From Streptomyces bicolor (lineage in GTDB: Bacteria; Actinomycetota; Actinomycetes; Streptomycetales; Streptomycetaceae), in the NCBI RefSeq assembly GCF_000719285.1, contig NZ_JOFS01000026.1, positions 49,952 through 113,951 of the forward strand: a DNA stretch of 64,000 nt. Reading direction: 5' to 3'. Below are positions 8,432 to 17,664 of this stretch, piece after piece. Below the pieces are notes generated by a model. It was not told the origin of the DNA and ran no database searches. It saw only the letters and a list, made by a program, of their open reading frames with translations. Made by a program: the position numbers and the translations under genes. Each line of letters starts with the position of its first letter. The first letter of the stretch is position 1.

Positions 8432-10782
8432 ACAGCCCCGCTCTCGTCGCTCTCGGCGATGAGCCGCACCAGTTCGATCCGGGAGCGGATCCCCAGGCGG
8501 GTGAAGACGCCCCGCAGGTGGTGGTCGATCGTGCGCGGGCTGAGGGCGAGGCGGGCGGCGATCTCACGGTTGGTGGCGCCCTCGGCGGCCATCCGGGCGA
8601 CCAGGAGTTGCTGGGCCGTGAGGCGGGTCGTGGGGTGGTCCGTGGTGTTGGGGGTCGATGAGGCGGGTGCGCCGAGGGCACGGAGTTCGGTACGGGCCTG
8701 GGCCGCGCAGTGCGGGGCGCCGAAGGAGTCGAAGGCCTCCAGGGCGCTGTGCAGGCGGTCTCGTGCCTCCGTACGGCGGCGCAGTCGGCGCAGGGCGCTG
8801 CCGAACAGCAGCTCCGTGCGGGCGCGTTCGAAGTCTCGGGTGCCGTGGGAGTGCAGGTCGAGGGCCGTGCGGTAGTGGTCCACCGCCTCCGCGCCGGGCG
8901 CGAGCAGGGCGCGGCAGCGGGCACTGAGGGCCAGGTCGTCCGGGCTGTGTACGGCGCTCGCCCACCGGTGGTAGTCGGCGTGCGCGACACGCGCGATGCG
9001 GGTGTCGCCGGTACGGACGGCGGCCTCCACATAGTGCGGGGTGGCCAGGTGGCGGATGGCCCGGTGACCGTGACCGGGGCCGAAACCGGCGAGGGCGCGC
9101 AGCCGGGCGGCCGCGGCGGCGAAGCGGCCACTGCCGAGGTCGAGGAAGGCGAGCGCCCACTGGGCGAGGGCGGCGGGCAGGCCCAGGCCGTGGGCGAGGG
9201 CGTACGACCGTGCGGTCGCGGCACGTTCGCGGCAGACCTCGGCGTCTCCGGCGAGCGCCGCGAACATCGCGAGGGCGGCCTGCAGATGACAGGCGCCGTT
9301 GTCCTGACCGGTGGCGTGAGCCTGCCACAGCGCGTCGGCCGCGGCGGCCTCGCCGGCCCGGGGGCGCCCGGTCCAGAAGTCGGCGTACGCGCGGAACTCC
9401 ATGGCCTGCGGCACGGTCACCGGCGTGCCCAACGCCCTTGCGGAGGCGGCCGCACGGACGGTCGCGGTGGCCGCGCGGGTGTGATCGCCGAGGAGCAGCG
9501 CGGCGATCCCGGCGTGGATCAGGACGGTGGGGTCACCACCCGGACCGCACCGCCCGGCCGCCGCCTTGAGCAGGTCCCGCGCGTCCTCGTACCGCCCGTC
9601 GAAGGCGGCCACGAGCCCGGTCAACGTCCCGGGCGGCACCACACCGTGCCGGTCGGCGACCCGGGCGGCCTCGCGCAGGCGGCGTATGTCCCCGGTGTAG
9701 ATGGCGGCCTCGGTGGCTCTGGCGAGGAGGTGGGCCTCCGGGGTGGAGGCGCGGGTGGGGACAGGGGTCGGGACGCGAGCGGCGACGGTGGCTGACGCGG
9801 GGGGCACCACCACGCCCCTCGACTCCCGGGTCTTCGCCCGCACGATTCCCGTCGGATGCACGCCCCCCGCCTCCGCCCGCACCACCCCCGTCGGATCCAC
9901 GCCCGCCGCCCCCGCCCGCACCACCCCCATCAGCAATGCGTCGAACGCCTCCGTCGCGTTCCCCGCCCGAAGGGCCAGCACCCCGCTCAACGCGTCGTCG
10001 GAGACGGTGGCCGCCAGCCTGCGGGCGCGGTCTCCGTCGCCCGACCGCCACGCGTAGGCGGCGGCCCGGGCCAGCAGGCGGCTCCGCCCGGGCGGGTCAG
10101 GGCACAGCGCCGCGGCCCGTTCGGCCAGCGCTCGCGCCACCGACAGCCGTCCCGCGTCCCCCGCCCTGCCCGCGGCGGCGCCGAGTTCCGCCGCCAGCCG
10201 TGCGCTGGGGCCGAGTGCCCCCGCACCCCGGTGCCAGGAGCGACCCGGCGTCTCGTCCTCGCCGCGCAGTACGCGGGCCAGCAGGCGGTGCACATCGCGG
10301 CGGTCGGCCGGGGAGCCCGTCTCGTAGGCCGCGATCCGCGTCCACGCGTCACGGAACACCACCCCGCCCGCTCCCGCGTGCCCGATGCCGGCCGCCTCGG
10401 CGGGGTCCAGGAGCCGGGTGTCGAGGCGGGCGGCCATGACGGCGCGCAGGAAGGCGTCGGTGGGGACGGGGTACTGGTCGGCCGCGGCCAGGAGCAGCAG
10501 GAGGCGGGTGTCGTGCGGCAACGCCCTTATCTCCGCCCGGCGTTCGCGCAGCAGCGACGGGGCCAGTTCGGCCGGGTCGGTGGGGAGCGGGTCGACGCCG
10601 GCCGCCTGGCGGTCGGTCAGGCGCGCGGCCAGTTCGGCGGCGGCGCGCGGATCGCCGTACACGGCACGCAGCACCCGTACCCGGACGCCTTCCGCCAGGG
10701 CGGCGGCCTGCTGTCGCCAGTCGCCCGTCAGCCGCGGTGGCGAAGTGCGGTCGCGGGGCTGGGGGTTCACCGGAGTCACCAC
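8428..10782 (-). CDS. Large LuxR-type regulator lacking the usual ATPase domain
   Basis: A 784-residue protein with a C-terminal LuxR helix-turn-helix (about residues 710-775; LTAQQLLVARMAAEGATNREIA) preceded by a long alanine-rich helical region like the TPR arm of LAL/MalT regulators. LAL proteins usually have about 900-1000 residues with an N-terminal P-loop; no Walker A motif is visible here, so the protein matches only the later part of such regulators. A short Gly/Val/Arg-rich segment made of 13-residue repeats interrupts the arm. The GTG at 10782 is the furthest start. It is divergent from a secreted lipase gene, a likely target. Confidence 0.78.
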   Translation of the reverse strand: MVTPVNPQPRDRTSPPRLTGDWRQQAAALAEGVRVRVLRAVYGDPRAAAELAARLTDRQAAGVDPLPTDPAELAPSLLRERRAEIRALPHDTRLLLLLAAADQYPVPTDAFLRAVMAARLDTRLLDPAEAAGIGHAGAGGVVFRDAWTRIAAYETGSPADRRDVHRLLARVLRGEDETPGRSWHRGAGALGPSARLAAELGAAAGRAGDAGRLSVARALAERAAALCPDPPGRSRLLARAAAYAWRSGDGDRARRLAATVSDDALSGVLALRAGNATEAFDALLMGVVRAGAAGVDPTGVVRAEAGGVHPTGIVRAKTRESRGVVVPPASATVAARVPTPVPTRASTPEAHLLARATEAAIYTGDIRRLREAARVADRHGVVPPGTLTGLVAAFDGRYEDARDLLKAAAGRCGPGGDPTVLIHAGIAALLLGDHTRAATATVRAAASARALGTPVTVPQAMEFRAYADFWTGRPRAGEAAAADALWQAHATGQDNGACHLQAALAMFAALAGDAEVCRERAATARSYALAHGLGLPAALAQWALAFLDLGSGRFAAAAARLRALAGFGPGHGHRAIRHLATPHYVEAAVRTGDTRIARVAHADYHRWASAVHSPDDLALSARCRALLAPGAEAVDHYRTALDLHSHGTRDFERARTELLFGSALRRLRRRTEARDRLHSALEAFDSFGAPHCAAQARTELRALGAPASSTPNTTDHPTTRLTAQQLLVARMAAEGATNREIAARLALSPRTIDHHLRGVFTRLGIRSRIELVRLIAESDESGAV
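9839..9940. repeat. 39-bp tandem repeats within the LuxR-type gene
   Basis: About 2.6 copies of a 39-bp unit that encodes the 13-residue pattern GVVRAGAAGVDPT and variants on the minus strand. The segment interrupts the helical arm and keeps the reading frame. It looks like an expanded linker without a catalytic role. Confidence 0.7.
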
Positions 10783-10801
10783 ACAAATGACGTTACTGGC
10801 G

Positions 10802-10836
10802 GGTTAATTGAACCGTAAAGACCGGCGATTTCGCCG
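10802..10836. promoter_or_regulatory. Dyad sequences between the LuxR-type gene and the lipase
   Basis: The 115-bp divergent gap holds GGTTAATTGAACC (10802-10814, AT-rich centre) and a perfect dyad CGGCGA-TT-TCGCCG (10823-10836). Either could bind the adjacent LuxR-type regulator. This is proposed only from symmetry and position. Confidence 0.3.
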
Positions 10837-10897
10837 ATGCGGCGCGCGTAGACCCGGCTCGACACTCCTGACAACCCCACACGTTTCAGGAGGCACC

Positions 10898-11584
10898 ATG
10901 CAGCGCACCACGCGTCGCATCGCCACGGCCGCCTCGGCCTTGGCCACCTCGCTCCTTCTGTCACTGTCCCTCTCCCCCACACCCGCGCACGCCGCCACCC
11001 ACGACCCCGTCGTCTTCGTGCACGGACTCAGCAGTTCGGCGAGCAGCTGGGACGACTGGATCGGCTACTTCTCGGCCGACGGCTACAGTTCCTCCGAGCT
11101 GGACGCCTTCTCGTACGACTGGACCCAGTCGAACGCGACGACGGCCCAGCAACTCTCGACCGAGATCAAGAACGTCCTCGCCCGGACCGGTGCCTCGAAG
11201 GTCGACGTGGTCGTCCACTCCATGGGCGCCCTCAGCTCCCGCTACTACCTGAAGAACCTCGGCGGGACGTCGTACGTGGACGACTTCGTCTCGACGGCCG
11301 GCGTGAACCACGGCACGTCCACCGCTTCGTGGTGCGCGTGGCTGTACACCTCCTGCGCGGAGATGAACACCGGGAGCTCGTTCCTGACCGCTCTGAACTC
11401 GGGTGACGAGACGCCGGGCAGTGTGTCGTACGCCAGTTACTGGTCGAACTGCGACGACGCGCTCACCCCTGACACCACCGCGATCCTCAGCGGCGCGACC
11501 AACGTGGAGGTGGGCTGCGTCTCGCACACCGACATGAACAACGACCACGGCGTGTACGAGCAGGTCCGGGACTTCATCGGCTGA
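10898..11584 (+). CDS. Secreted lipase/esterase, alpha/beta hydrolase
   Basis: A 228-residue exported hydrolase. The first 32 residues form a Sec signal peptide (Arg-rich start, long hydrophobic core, cleavage after AHA). The mature part has the oxyanion strand [14 protein letters not shown], the nucleophile elbow VHSMGA and a C-terminal ASHTD/NNDHG region offering the catalytic histidine; four cysteines could form disulfides. It matches the small class-2 lipase (EstA/LipB-like) family. The strong AGGAGG site before ATG 10898 sets the start. The divergent LuxR-type gene may control it. Confidence 0.88.
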   Translation: MQRTTRRIATAASALATSLLLSLSLSPTPAHAATHDPVVFVHGLSSSASSWDDWIGYFSADGYSSSELDAFSYDWTQSNATTAQQLSTEIKNVLARTGASKVDVVVHSMGALSSRYYLKNLGGTSYVDDFVSTAGVNHGTSTASWCAWLYTSCAEMNTGSSFLTALNSGDETPGSVSYASYWSNCDDALTPDTTAILSGATNVEVGCVSHTDMNNDHGVYEQVRDFIG

Positions 11585-11682
11585 GTCGCGGCGGCACGAC
11601 AGACACAGCGACAGCGGGGGGGTGCGTCGACGCCTTACGGGGGACAATCGGGAGTGAGTCCCATCCCGCCCGGGAGGTCCCC

Positions 11683-12369
11683 ATGGCCCTACGGTCCGCC
11701 GGCTCCGGCAAGGTGTCACGGGATGCCGTGCACCACCCGCTGTTCGCCCGTTTCTACGCCCGGATCAGCGTCAACGCCGAGACGAAGATGGGGATGGGCG
11801 GTGTACGCGATCGGCTGCTGGCCGGGCTGTCCGGCCGGGTGATCGAGATCGGCGCGGGCAACGGACTGAACTTCGCCCACTATCCGAGCGCGGTCTCGGA
11901 GGTCGTCGCCATCGAACCGGAGCGCGTGCTGCGGCAGTTGGCGGTGGAGTCCGCGCTGCGGGCCGGGGTGCCCGTGGACGTCGTGCCGGGCGCGGCGGAG
12001 GCGCTGCCGGTCAAGAGCGAGGCCTTCGACGCGGTAGTGCTCTCGCTCGTGATGTGCAGTGTGCGGGACGTGCCGCGGGCACTGAGTGAGGTACGGCGGG
12101 TGCTGCGGCCCGGCGGTGTCGTGCGGTTCTTCGAGCACGGCCGGGGCGGCGGGCCCGCGATGCACTTCACACAGCGCGCGCTGGACCGGACCGTGTGGCC
12201 GTTGGTGAGCGGCGGCTGCCATCTCTCCCGTGAGCCGGTCGCCGCGCTGCGGGCGGCAGGGTTCGAGCTCGGCCCCTACCGGCGGGTGATGATGCCGGAG
12301 AAGGGGCCGGTGCTCCCGTCGTCGTACTGCGTGCTGGGCACGGCGTGGCGGCCCCGGATCAGCGAGTGA
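11683..12369 (+). CDS. Class I SAM-dependent methyltransferase
   Basis: A 228-residue methyltransferase with the SAM-binding motif VIEIGAGNGLNF (about residues 52-63), an acidic loop after strand 2 (VVAIEPE) and the post-motif GAAEALPVKSEAFDAVVLSLV. This is the Methyltransf_11/UbiE-like fold acting on small molecules or lipids. A GGGAGG site precedes the ATG. No neighbouring pathway points to its substrate. Confidence 0.88.
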   Translation: MALRSAGSGKVSRDAVHHPLFARFYARISVNAETKMGMGGVRDRLLAGLSGRVIEIGAGNGLNFAHYPSAVSEVVAIEPERVLRQLAVESALRAGVPVDVVPGAAEALPVKSEAFDAVVLSLVMCSVRDVPRALSEVRRVLRPGGVVRFFEHGRGGGPAMHFTQRALDRTVWPLVSGGCHLSREPVAALRAAGFELGPYRRVMMPEKGPVLPSSYCVLGTAWRPRISE

Positions 12370-12388
12370 TCAGGATGTGGTCGGCTGC

Positions 12389-12769
12389 TCACAGGCTCCA
12401 CTGCCGCAGTTCCCGCGCGATGTCGTGCACCGAGGCCTCGCCGGTCTTCACCAGCCGGGCCAGTTCGCGCACCTGCTCGGGCGAGGTGACCACCTTCATG
12501 CCGCTGGCGACGAGATAGGCGTAGGCGACGGCGGAGGCGAACAGGGCGTTGGAGCGCTCCAACGCGGGGACGTGGATGAGCAGTTGGAGGAGGGCGGCGG
12601 CTCGGGCGTGCGGGCTGTCGTAGACGGGGACGTCGAAGATCTCCGCCTGATGGCGGGCGACGGCGGCGACGAGAGCTCCCCAGTCGGTGACCTGGGGATC
12701 TCCCGGTGTTCTCTTCTCGGCGAGCATCAGGAGCCAGGCAAGGTCGATGGTCAGGTCGCTGTTGCTCAA
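12389..12769 (-). CDS. Fic/Doc-like toxin component with degenerate motif
   Basis: About 126 residues, all helical in appearance, of the Streptomyces family annotated as a Fic-type toxin component. The segment HVPALERSNALFASAVAYAY lies where Doc has HxFxDANKRTA; the histidine and one arginine remain but the full HxFx(D/E)GNxxR motif is absent, so AMPylation or kinase activity is doubtful. The start is uncertain: TTG 12769 lies just after the antitoxin stop, and a GTG at 12811 would overlap the antitoxin by 38 bp. It follows the RHH antitoxin in the same transcript. Confidence 0.72.
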   Translation of the reverse strand: MSNSDLTIDLAWLLMLAEKRTPGDPQVTDWGALVAAVARHQAEIFDVPVYDSPHARAAALLQLLIHVPALERSNALFASAVAYAYLVASGMKVVTSPEQVRELARLVKTGEASVHDIARELRQWSL

Positions 12770-12773
12770 CGGA

Positions 12774-13013
12774 TCAGGGGCGACCTTCGCGCGTGCCTTC
12801 GCGGTCGGCACCGAACTCCTCCGCGAACACCGACTCGTACTGCTTCATGAAATCCGCGGCGGCCTCCACGAACGTCTGGCCGACCTCGCCGGTGTCCTGT
12901 CTCACCAGTTCCTCGATGTACCGGTTGACGCTCATGCCTCGGGCCAGGGCGCGTTCACGGGCGGCGCGGGCGGTGCCCTCGTCCACTCTCACGTTCAACT
13001 GGGTCTTCGCCAT
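12774..13013 (-). CDS. Ribbon-helix-helix antitoxin
   Basis: A 79-residue protein beginning AKTQLNVRVDEGTARAARE, the beta strand and first helix of an RHH (CopG/Arc) DNA-binding domain, with the second helix around MSVNRYIEELVR. The C-terminal half is acidic and would cover the toxin. GAGGT precedes the ATG. It lies directly upstream of the Fic-like gene, the normal antitoxin-first order, and a palindromic site lies in its promoter region. Confidence 0.85.
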   Translation of the reverse strand: MAKTQLNVRVDEGTARAARERALARGMSVNRYIEELVRQDTGEVGQTFVEAAADFMKQYESVFAEEFGADREGTREGRP

Positions 13014-13021
13014 ACCTCGAA

Positions 13022-13044
13022 GCTAGCGCGATGGTGCTAGCACC
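13022..13044. promoter_or_regulatory. Candidate autoregulatory operator of the toxin-antitoxin pair
   Basis: Immediately upstream of the antitoxin is a perfect 12-bp palindrome GGTGCTAGCACC (13033-13044) and, 14 bp away centre to centre, a second GCTAGC (13022-13027). Paired sites on one side of the helix are what RHH antitoxins typically bind to repress their own promoter. Confidence 0.5.
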
Positions 13045-13208
13045 GGCAAGGGTGCGGCCGAGCGGACAGAGCATGCCCCTTACATCGATATCAGGGGCCC
13101 GACCTGGGACGGAGACGGACCGGGACCTTCGACGGATACCGAGTGTGTGGTGGATCACATTACGCTCGGCGGGGACGAGGTGTCCGTTACGTCCGCGAGG
13201 AGGCGGTC

Positions 13209-14084
13209 TTGTCCACTGCAGCTGCGGAGCACGCCCCGAACCCCGCGTCGGCCGACGGGATCGCGGCCCGCGCCCGCGGTCTGACCAAGGCGTACGGCTC
13301 GGGCGAGACGACCGTCCTCGCCCTCGACTCGGTGGACGTGGACATCGCGCGCGGCCGGTTCACGGCGGTCATGGGGCCGTCGGGTTCCGGGAAGTCCACA
13401 CTGATGCACTGTCTCGCCGGCCTCGACGACGTCTCGGCGGGACAGGTGTGGCTCGGCGACACCGAGATCACCGGGCTGCGGGAGCGGGAGCTGACCCGGC
13501 TGCGGCGGGACCGGATCGGGTTCATGTTCCAGTCGTTCAACCTCATCCCGACCCTGAACGCGGCCGAGAACATCACCCTGCCCATGGACATCGCCGGCAA
13601 GAAGCCCGACGAGAAGTGGCTCGACCAGGTCATCGACACACTGGGACTGCGCGACCGGCTGCGGCACCGGCCCTCCCAGCTCTCCGGCGGTCAGCAGCAG
13701 CGCGTCGCCTGCGCCCGCGCGCTGGCCTCGCGGCCCGAGCTGATCTTCGCCGACGAGCCGACCGGCAACCTCGACTCGCGGGCCGGCCTGGAAGTGCTCG
13801 GCTTCCTTCGGCAGGCCGTGGACCAGCTGGGGCAGACCGTCGTCATGGTCACCCACGACCCGGGGGCCGCCGCCCACTCCGACCTGGTGCTCTTCCTGGG
13901 CGACGGGCGGATCGTGGACGAGATGGAGCGGCCGACGGCGGAGGCCGTGCTGGAACGCATGCGCCTTTTCACCGGGGGGAACCCCCAGGCCCCCGGTTCC
14001 GATGCGGTCCGCAGCCAGTTCGAGGACTCGGGGCCCGCGCCGGGAGCGATACCCGCCGACAGTCCCTCGCCCGAGGAGAGCTGA
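13209..14084 (+). CDS. ABC transporter ATP-binding protein, MacB/LolD type
   Basis: A 291-residue ATPase with Walker A GPSGSGKST, the Q-loop FMFQSFNLIPT, signature LSGGQQQRVACARALA, Walker B LIFADEPTGNLDS and the H-loop VTHDP. It pairs with the FtsX-type permease that follows 4 bp later. The TTG at 13209 is preferred because it follows GAGGAGGCGG. An unusual acidic tail of about 40 residues follows the ATPase core. It belongs to the exporter/mechanotransmission class acting on lipids, peptides or drugs. Confidence 0.92.
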   Translation: MSTAAAEHAPNPASADGIAARARGLTKAYGSGETTVLALDSVDVDIARGRFTAVMGPSGSGKSTLMHCLAGLDDVSAGQVWLGDTEITGLRERELTRLRRDRIGFMFQSFNLIPTLNAAENITLPMDIAGKKPDEKWLDQVIDTLGLRDRLRHRPSQLSGGQQQRVACARALASRPELIFADEPTGNLDSRAGLEVLGFLRQAVDQLGQTVVMVTHDPGAAAHSDLVLFLGDGRIVDEMERPTAEAVLERMRLFTGGNPQAPGSDAVRSQFEDSGPAPGAIPADSPSPEES

Positions 14085-14088
14085 GGCC

Positions 14089-16656
14089 GTGCTGAAGGCG
14101 ACGCTCCGGAGCTTCCTCGCCCACAAGGGGCGGCTGCTGCTCTCCGCCCTGGCGGTGATCCTCTCCGTGGCGTTCGTCGCGGGAAGCCTGATCTTCTCGG
14201 ACACCGTCAGCCGCACCTTCGACCGGCTCTTCGCCTCGACCGCCGCCGACGTCACCGTCACCCCGAAAGAGACCCTCGACGAGACGATCCCCTCGGGACA
14301 GACCCTGACCCTGCCGGCCTCGCTCGCCGACCGCATCGCCCAGGTCGACGGCGTCTCGGCGGCCCGCGCTGACGTGGACGTGGACGGCATCACCGTCGCC
14401 GACGAGGACCGTCGTTCGGTGGGCCCGACCACCGGCGCCCCCACGATCGGCACCGCCTGGAACCCGACCGAGCGCAGCCCCGTGGAGCTCACCTCCGGCC
14501 ACGCCCCGCAGGGCGACGGGCAGGTGCTCATCGACGCGGACACCGCCGACAGCAAGGACGTTCGGATCGGCGACCGTCTCACGGTCATCGGACAGGAGGG
14601 CTCCTTCCCGGTCGAGGTCGTCGGGATCGCCACCTTCACCACCACCAACCCCGGTGCCGCCCTGGTCTTCTTCGACACCGAGACCGCGCGGACGAAGCTG
14701 CTGGGCGACCCGCGGGGTGCCACCGGCATCTCGGTGGACGCGGCCGAGGGCGTCAGCGACGCGGAGCTGATGCGGCGTGTGGCGGCCGAGCTGAACACGG
14801 ACGCCTACGAGCTGCGCACCGCCGAGGAGCAGGCCGAATCGGACGTCGAACAGCTGGGCGGATTCCTCGACATCATCAAGTACGTGATGCTGGGATTCGC
14901 CGGCGTCGCTGTCCTGGTGGGCGTCTTCCTGATCGTCAACACGTTCTCCATGCTGATCGCCCAGCGCACCCGCGAGCTCGGCCTGCTGCGGGCGCTCGGC
15001 GCCGACCGGCGCCAGGTGCGGCGCTCGGTCCTCACCGAGGCCCTGCTGCTCGGGGTGGTCGGCTCGACGCTGGGCCTCGCCGCCGGCATCGGGCTGGCCG
15101 TCGGACTCATCGAGCTGATGGGCCTGATGGGCATGAACATCCGGGCGAACGAGATGGTCATCGGGTGGGTGACCCCGTTCACCGCGTACGTCGTCGGCCT
15201 CGGCGTCACCTTCGTCGCGGCGTACCTCCCGGCCCGCCGCGCGGCCGCCGTCTCACCGATGGCGGCCCTCGCCGACGCGGAGATCGCCGACATCGGCCGG
15301 CCGCTGCGGATGCGCGCGGTGGCGGGCTCGCTGGTCGGGGCGGCCGGGGTGGCGGCGCTCGTGGGCTGTGCCGTGTCGTCGCAGACGTCGTCGGCGGCGT
15401 CCCTGCTCGGTCTCGGCGTCCTGCTGACCCTCATCGCGACCGTGATCGCGGGACCGCTCCTCGTACGGCCCGTGATCCGGGTACTCGGCGGCGCCTTCCC
15501 GGCGCTGTTCGGCCCCATCGGCCGGATGAGCCAGCGCAACGCCCTGCGCAACCCGCGCCGGACCGGGGCCACGGCGGCCGCGCTCATGGTGGGCCTCGCG
15601 CTGGTCGGCGGTATGTCGGTGGCGAGCGCCTCGATGACCAAGTCGTTCGACGAGCAGATCGACAAGACGCTCGGCGCCGACTTCGTGGTGCAGAACAGCA
15701 ACTTCGTGCCGTTCCCCCGGGAGATCACCGACCGGATCGCCGGCACCGAGGGCGTGGGGCTGGTCGTGCGCTCGCAGTTCACGACGATCGCGGTGCGCCT
15801 GCCGGACGGGGACCGCGTGAAGACGACCGCCGCGGCCTACGAACCGCAGCTCGACGAGGTCGCGAACATCACCTACGCCCAGGGTGATTCCGCGGCCGCG
15901 CTCGCGGACGGGCACCTCGCCATGGACAAGGACTTCGCCGAGGACCACGGCGTACGCGTCGGCGACACGCTCCCCGTCGAGTTCCAGGGCGACCGACGGG
16001 CCGAGCTGACGGTGGGCGCCCTCACCGACCAGGAGTCCGCGGACGGCTTCGGCAGCCAGGGCGGGATCTACTTCGGCCTGGCCACGCTGCGGAAGTACGC
16101 GCCGGGCGGGCAGGACGCGGCCGTGTACGTCAACGCCGCCGCCGGCACCGGCACCGGCGACCTGCGCGCCGGCCTCGAGAAGACGCTCGACCCGTATCCG
16201 CAGGTGCAGGTCCGGGACATCGCCGACTACAAGGAGCTTGTGCACGACCAGATCGCCGTACTGCTCTACCTCGTCTATGCCCTCCTCGGGCTCGCGATCA
16301 TCATCGCGGTGCTGGGCGTCGTCAACACCCTCGCCCTGTCGGTCGTCGAACGCACCCGGGAGATCGGGCTGCTCAGGGCCATCGGGCTGGCCCGGCGGCA
16401 GCTGCGGCGCATGATCCGGCTGGAGTCGGTGGTGATCGCCGTGTTCGGCGCCGTCCTGGGTCTGGCGCTGGGGCTGGTGTGGGGCGTGTGCACCCAGCAG
16501 GTGCTGGCACTGCAGGGCATGACGGCGCTGGCGATCCCCTGGAGCACGATCGTCGCGGTGGTGATCGGCTCGGCCGTCGTCGGCGTCGTGGCGGCACTGC
16601 TGCCCGCGTTGCGTGCATCGCGCATGAATGTGCTGGCGGCCATCGCGCACGAGTGA
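14089..16656 (+). CDS. FtsX-like ABC transporter permease
   Basis: An 855-residue permease with two FtsX-type repeats: an N-terminal membrane helix, a large extracytoplasmic domain, three helices (about residues 265-400), then a second large external domain and three C-terminal helices. The cytoplasmic loops RTRELGLLRALGADR and RTREIGLLRAIGLAR are the duplicated coupling motifs. The GTG at 14089 begins at the conserved KATLRSFLAHKGRL opening. It forms a complete exporter with the preceding ATPase. Confidence 0.92.
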   Translation: MLKATLRSFLAHKGRLLLSALAVILSVAFVAGSLIFSDTVSRTFDRLFASTAADVTVTPKETLDETIPSGQTLTLPASLADRIAQVDGVSAARADVDVDGITVADEDRRSVGPTTGAPTIGTAWNPTERSPVELTSGHAPQGDGQVLIDADTADSKDVRIGDRLTVIGQEGSFPVEVVGIATFTTTNPGAALVFFDTETARTKLLGDPRGATGISVDAAEGVSDAELMRRVAAELNTDAYELRTAEEQAESDVEQLGGFLDIIKYVMLGFAGVAVLVGVFLIVNTFSMLIAQRTRELGLLRALGADRRQVRRSVLTEALLLGVVGSTLGLAAGIGLAVGLIELMGLMGMNIRANEMVIGWVTPFTAYVVGLGVTFVAAYLPARRAAAVSPMAALADAEIADIGRPLRMRAVAGSLVGAAGVAALVGCAVSSQTSSAASLLGLGVLLTLIATVIAGPLLVRPVIRVLGGAFPALFGPIGRMSQRNALRNPRRTGATAAALMVGLALVGGMSVASASMTKSFDEQIDKTLGADFVVQNSNFVPFPREITDRIAGTEGVGLVVRSQFTTIAVRLPDGDRVKTTAAAYEPQLDEVANITYAQGDSAAALADGHLAMDKDFAEDHGVRVGDTLPVEFQGDRRAELTVGALTDQESADGFGSQGGIYFGLATLRKYAPGGQDAAVYVNAAAGTGTGDLRAGLEKTLDPYPQVQVRDIADYKELVHDQIAVLLYLVYALLGLAIIIAVLGVVNTLALSVVERTREIGLLRAIGLARRQLRRMIRLESVVIAVFGAVLGLALGLVWGVCTQQVLALQGMTALAIPWSTIVAVVIGSAVVGVVAALLPALRASRMNVLAAIAHE

Positions 16657-16702
16657 TGGAATCGCGGCAGGCACTCAAGTCCCGTGCAGGTGAGGAGAGT
16701 TC

Positions 16703-17608
16703 ATGTCGCAACCGGTGAGCCCGCGTCCGTTCCGCTTCGGCGTCAATCTGATGACCCCCGCCCCGGCCGACGAGTGGCGGGCCAAGTGCCGCAGGGCCGA
16801 GGAGCTCGGCTACGACGTGATCCTGGTCCCCGACCATCTGGGCATGCCCGCGCCGTTCCCGGCCCTGGTCGCGGCGGCGGAGGCGACCGAGCGGCCCAGG
16901 CTGGGCACGTTCGTGCTCAACGCGGGGTTTTGGAACCCCACCCTGCTCGCCCGGGAGGTGGCCACGACCGATGCCCTCACGGGCGGACGCCTCGAACTCG
17001 GACTGGGCACCGGCTACGTACGGGCGGAACACGACACGGCCGGTCTGCCGTGGGGGTCGCCGGGCGAGCGCGTGGACCATCTGCGGCGCACGGTCGAGGA
17101 GCTGGAGCGGCTGCTCGCCTCCGAGGAACACCAGCCCCAGCCGGTGCAGAAGCCCCACGTGCCGCTGCTCATCGGCGCCAACGGGGACCGCATGCTGCGC
17201 CTGACCGCCGAGCACGCGGACATCGCGGCGTTCACGGGTGCGCGCTCGGTGCCGGGGAGTACGACGGGACAGCTGGCGCCGATCACGGCCGAGGAGCTCG
17301 ACGAGCGCGTCGGGCACTACCGCGAGCTTGCGGCCGGTCGAAAGGAACCGGCTGAGCTGAACCTCCTTCTCCAGATGGTCATCGTCACCGAGGACCGCGA
17401 GGCCGCGGTCCAGCCCTTCCTGGAGCGCATCCCGAACCTGACCCTGGACCAGATCCTCGCGCTGCCCATCGGCCTCGTCGGCACCCTGGAGGAGATCACC
17501 GAACAGGTGCTGACCAGGCGCGAGCGGTACGGGTTCTCGTATCTGACCGTCCTGGAGCCGTACATGGAGGCGTTCGCGCCGGTGATCGAGCGGCTGCGCG
17601 GCGAGTAG
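16703..17608 (+). CDS. LLM-class F420-dependent oxidoreductase
   Basis: A 301-residue luciferase-like TIM-barrel protein. The opening RFGVNLMTPAP, the LGTFVLNAGFWNP strand and GGRLELGLGTGYV are characteristic of the actinobacterial F420-dependent branch. Coenzyme F420 is abundant in this phylum, so it is the likely cofactor. Substrate unknown. GAGGAG precedes the ATG. It is a stand-alone gene between the FtsX permease and a GNAT gene. Confidence 0.85.
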   Translation: MSQPVSPRPFRFGVNLMTPAPADEWRAKCRRAEELGYDVILVPDHLGMPAPFPALVAAAEATERPRLGTFVLNAGFWNPTLLAREVATTDALTGGRLELGLGTGYVRAEHDTAGLPWGSPGERVDHLRRTVEELERLLASEEHQPQPVQKPHVPLLIGANGDRMLRLTAEHADIAAFTGARSVPGSTTGQLAPITAEELDERVGHYRELAAGRKEPAELNLLLQMVIVTEDREAAVQPFLERIPNLTLDQILALPIGLVGTLEEITEQVLTRRERYGFSYLTVLEPYMEAFAPVIERLRGE

Positions 17609-17664
17609 TCGTCCGGATACCGGAATGCCGTGTCCCGTTTCGCCGACGGTGATGGGATCGGACC

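Noticed and set aside
8710..9795. Plus-strand frame opposite the LuxR-type gene
   Set aside because: Typical shadow frame with Gly/Arg/Val bias and no start context or motif.
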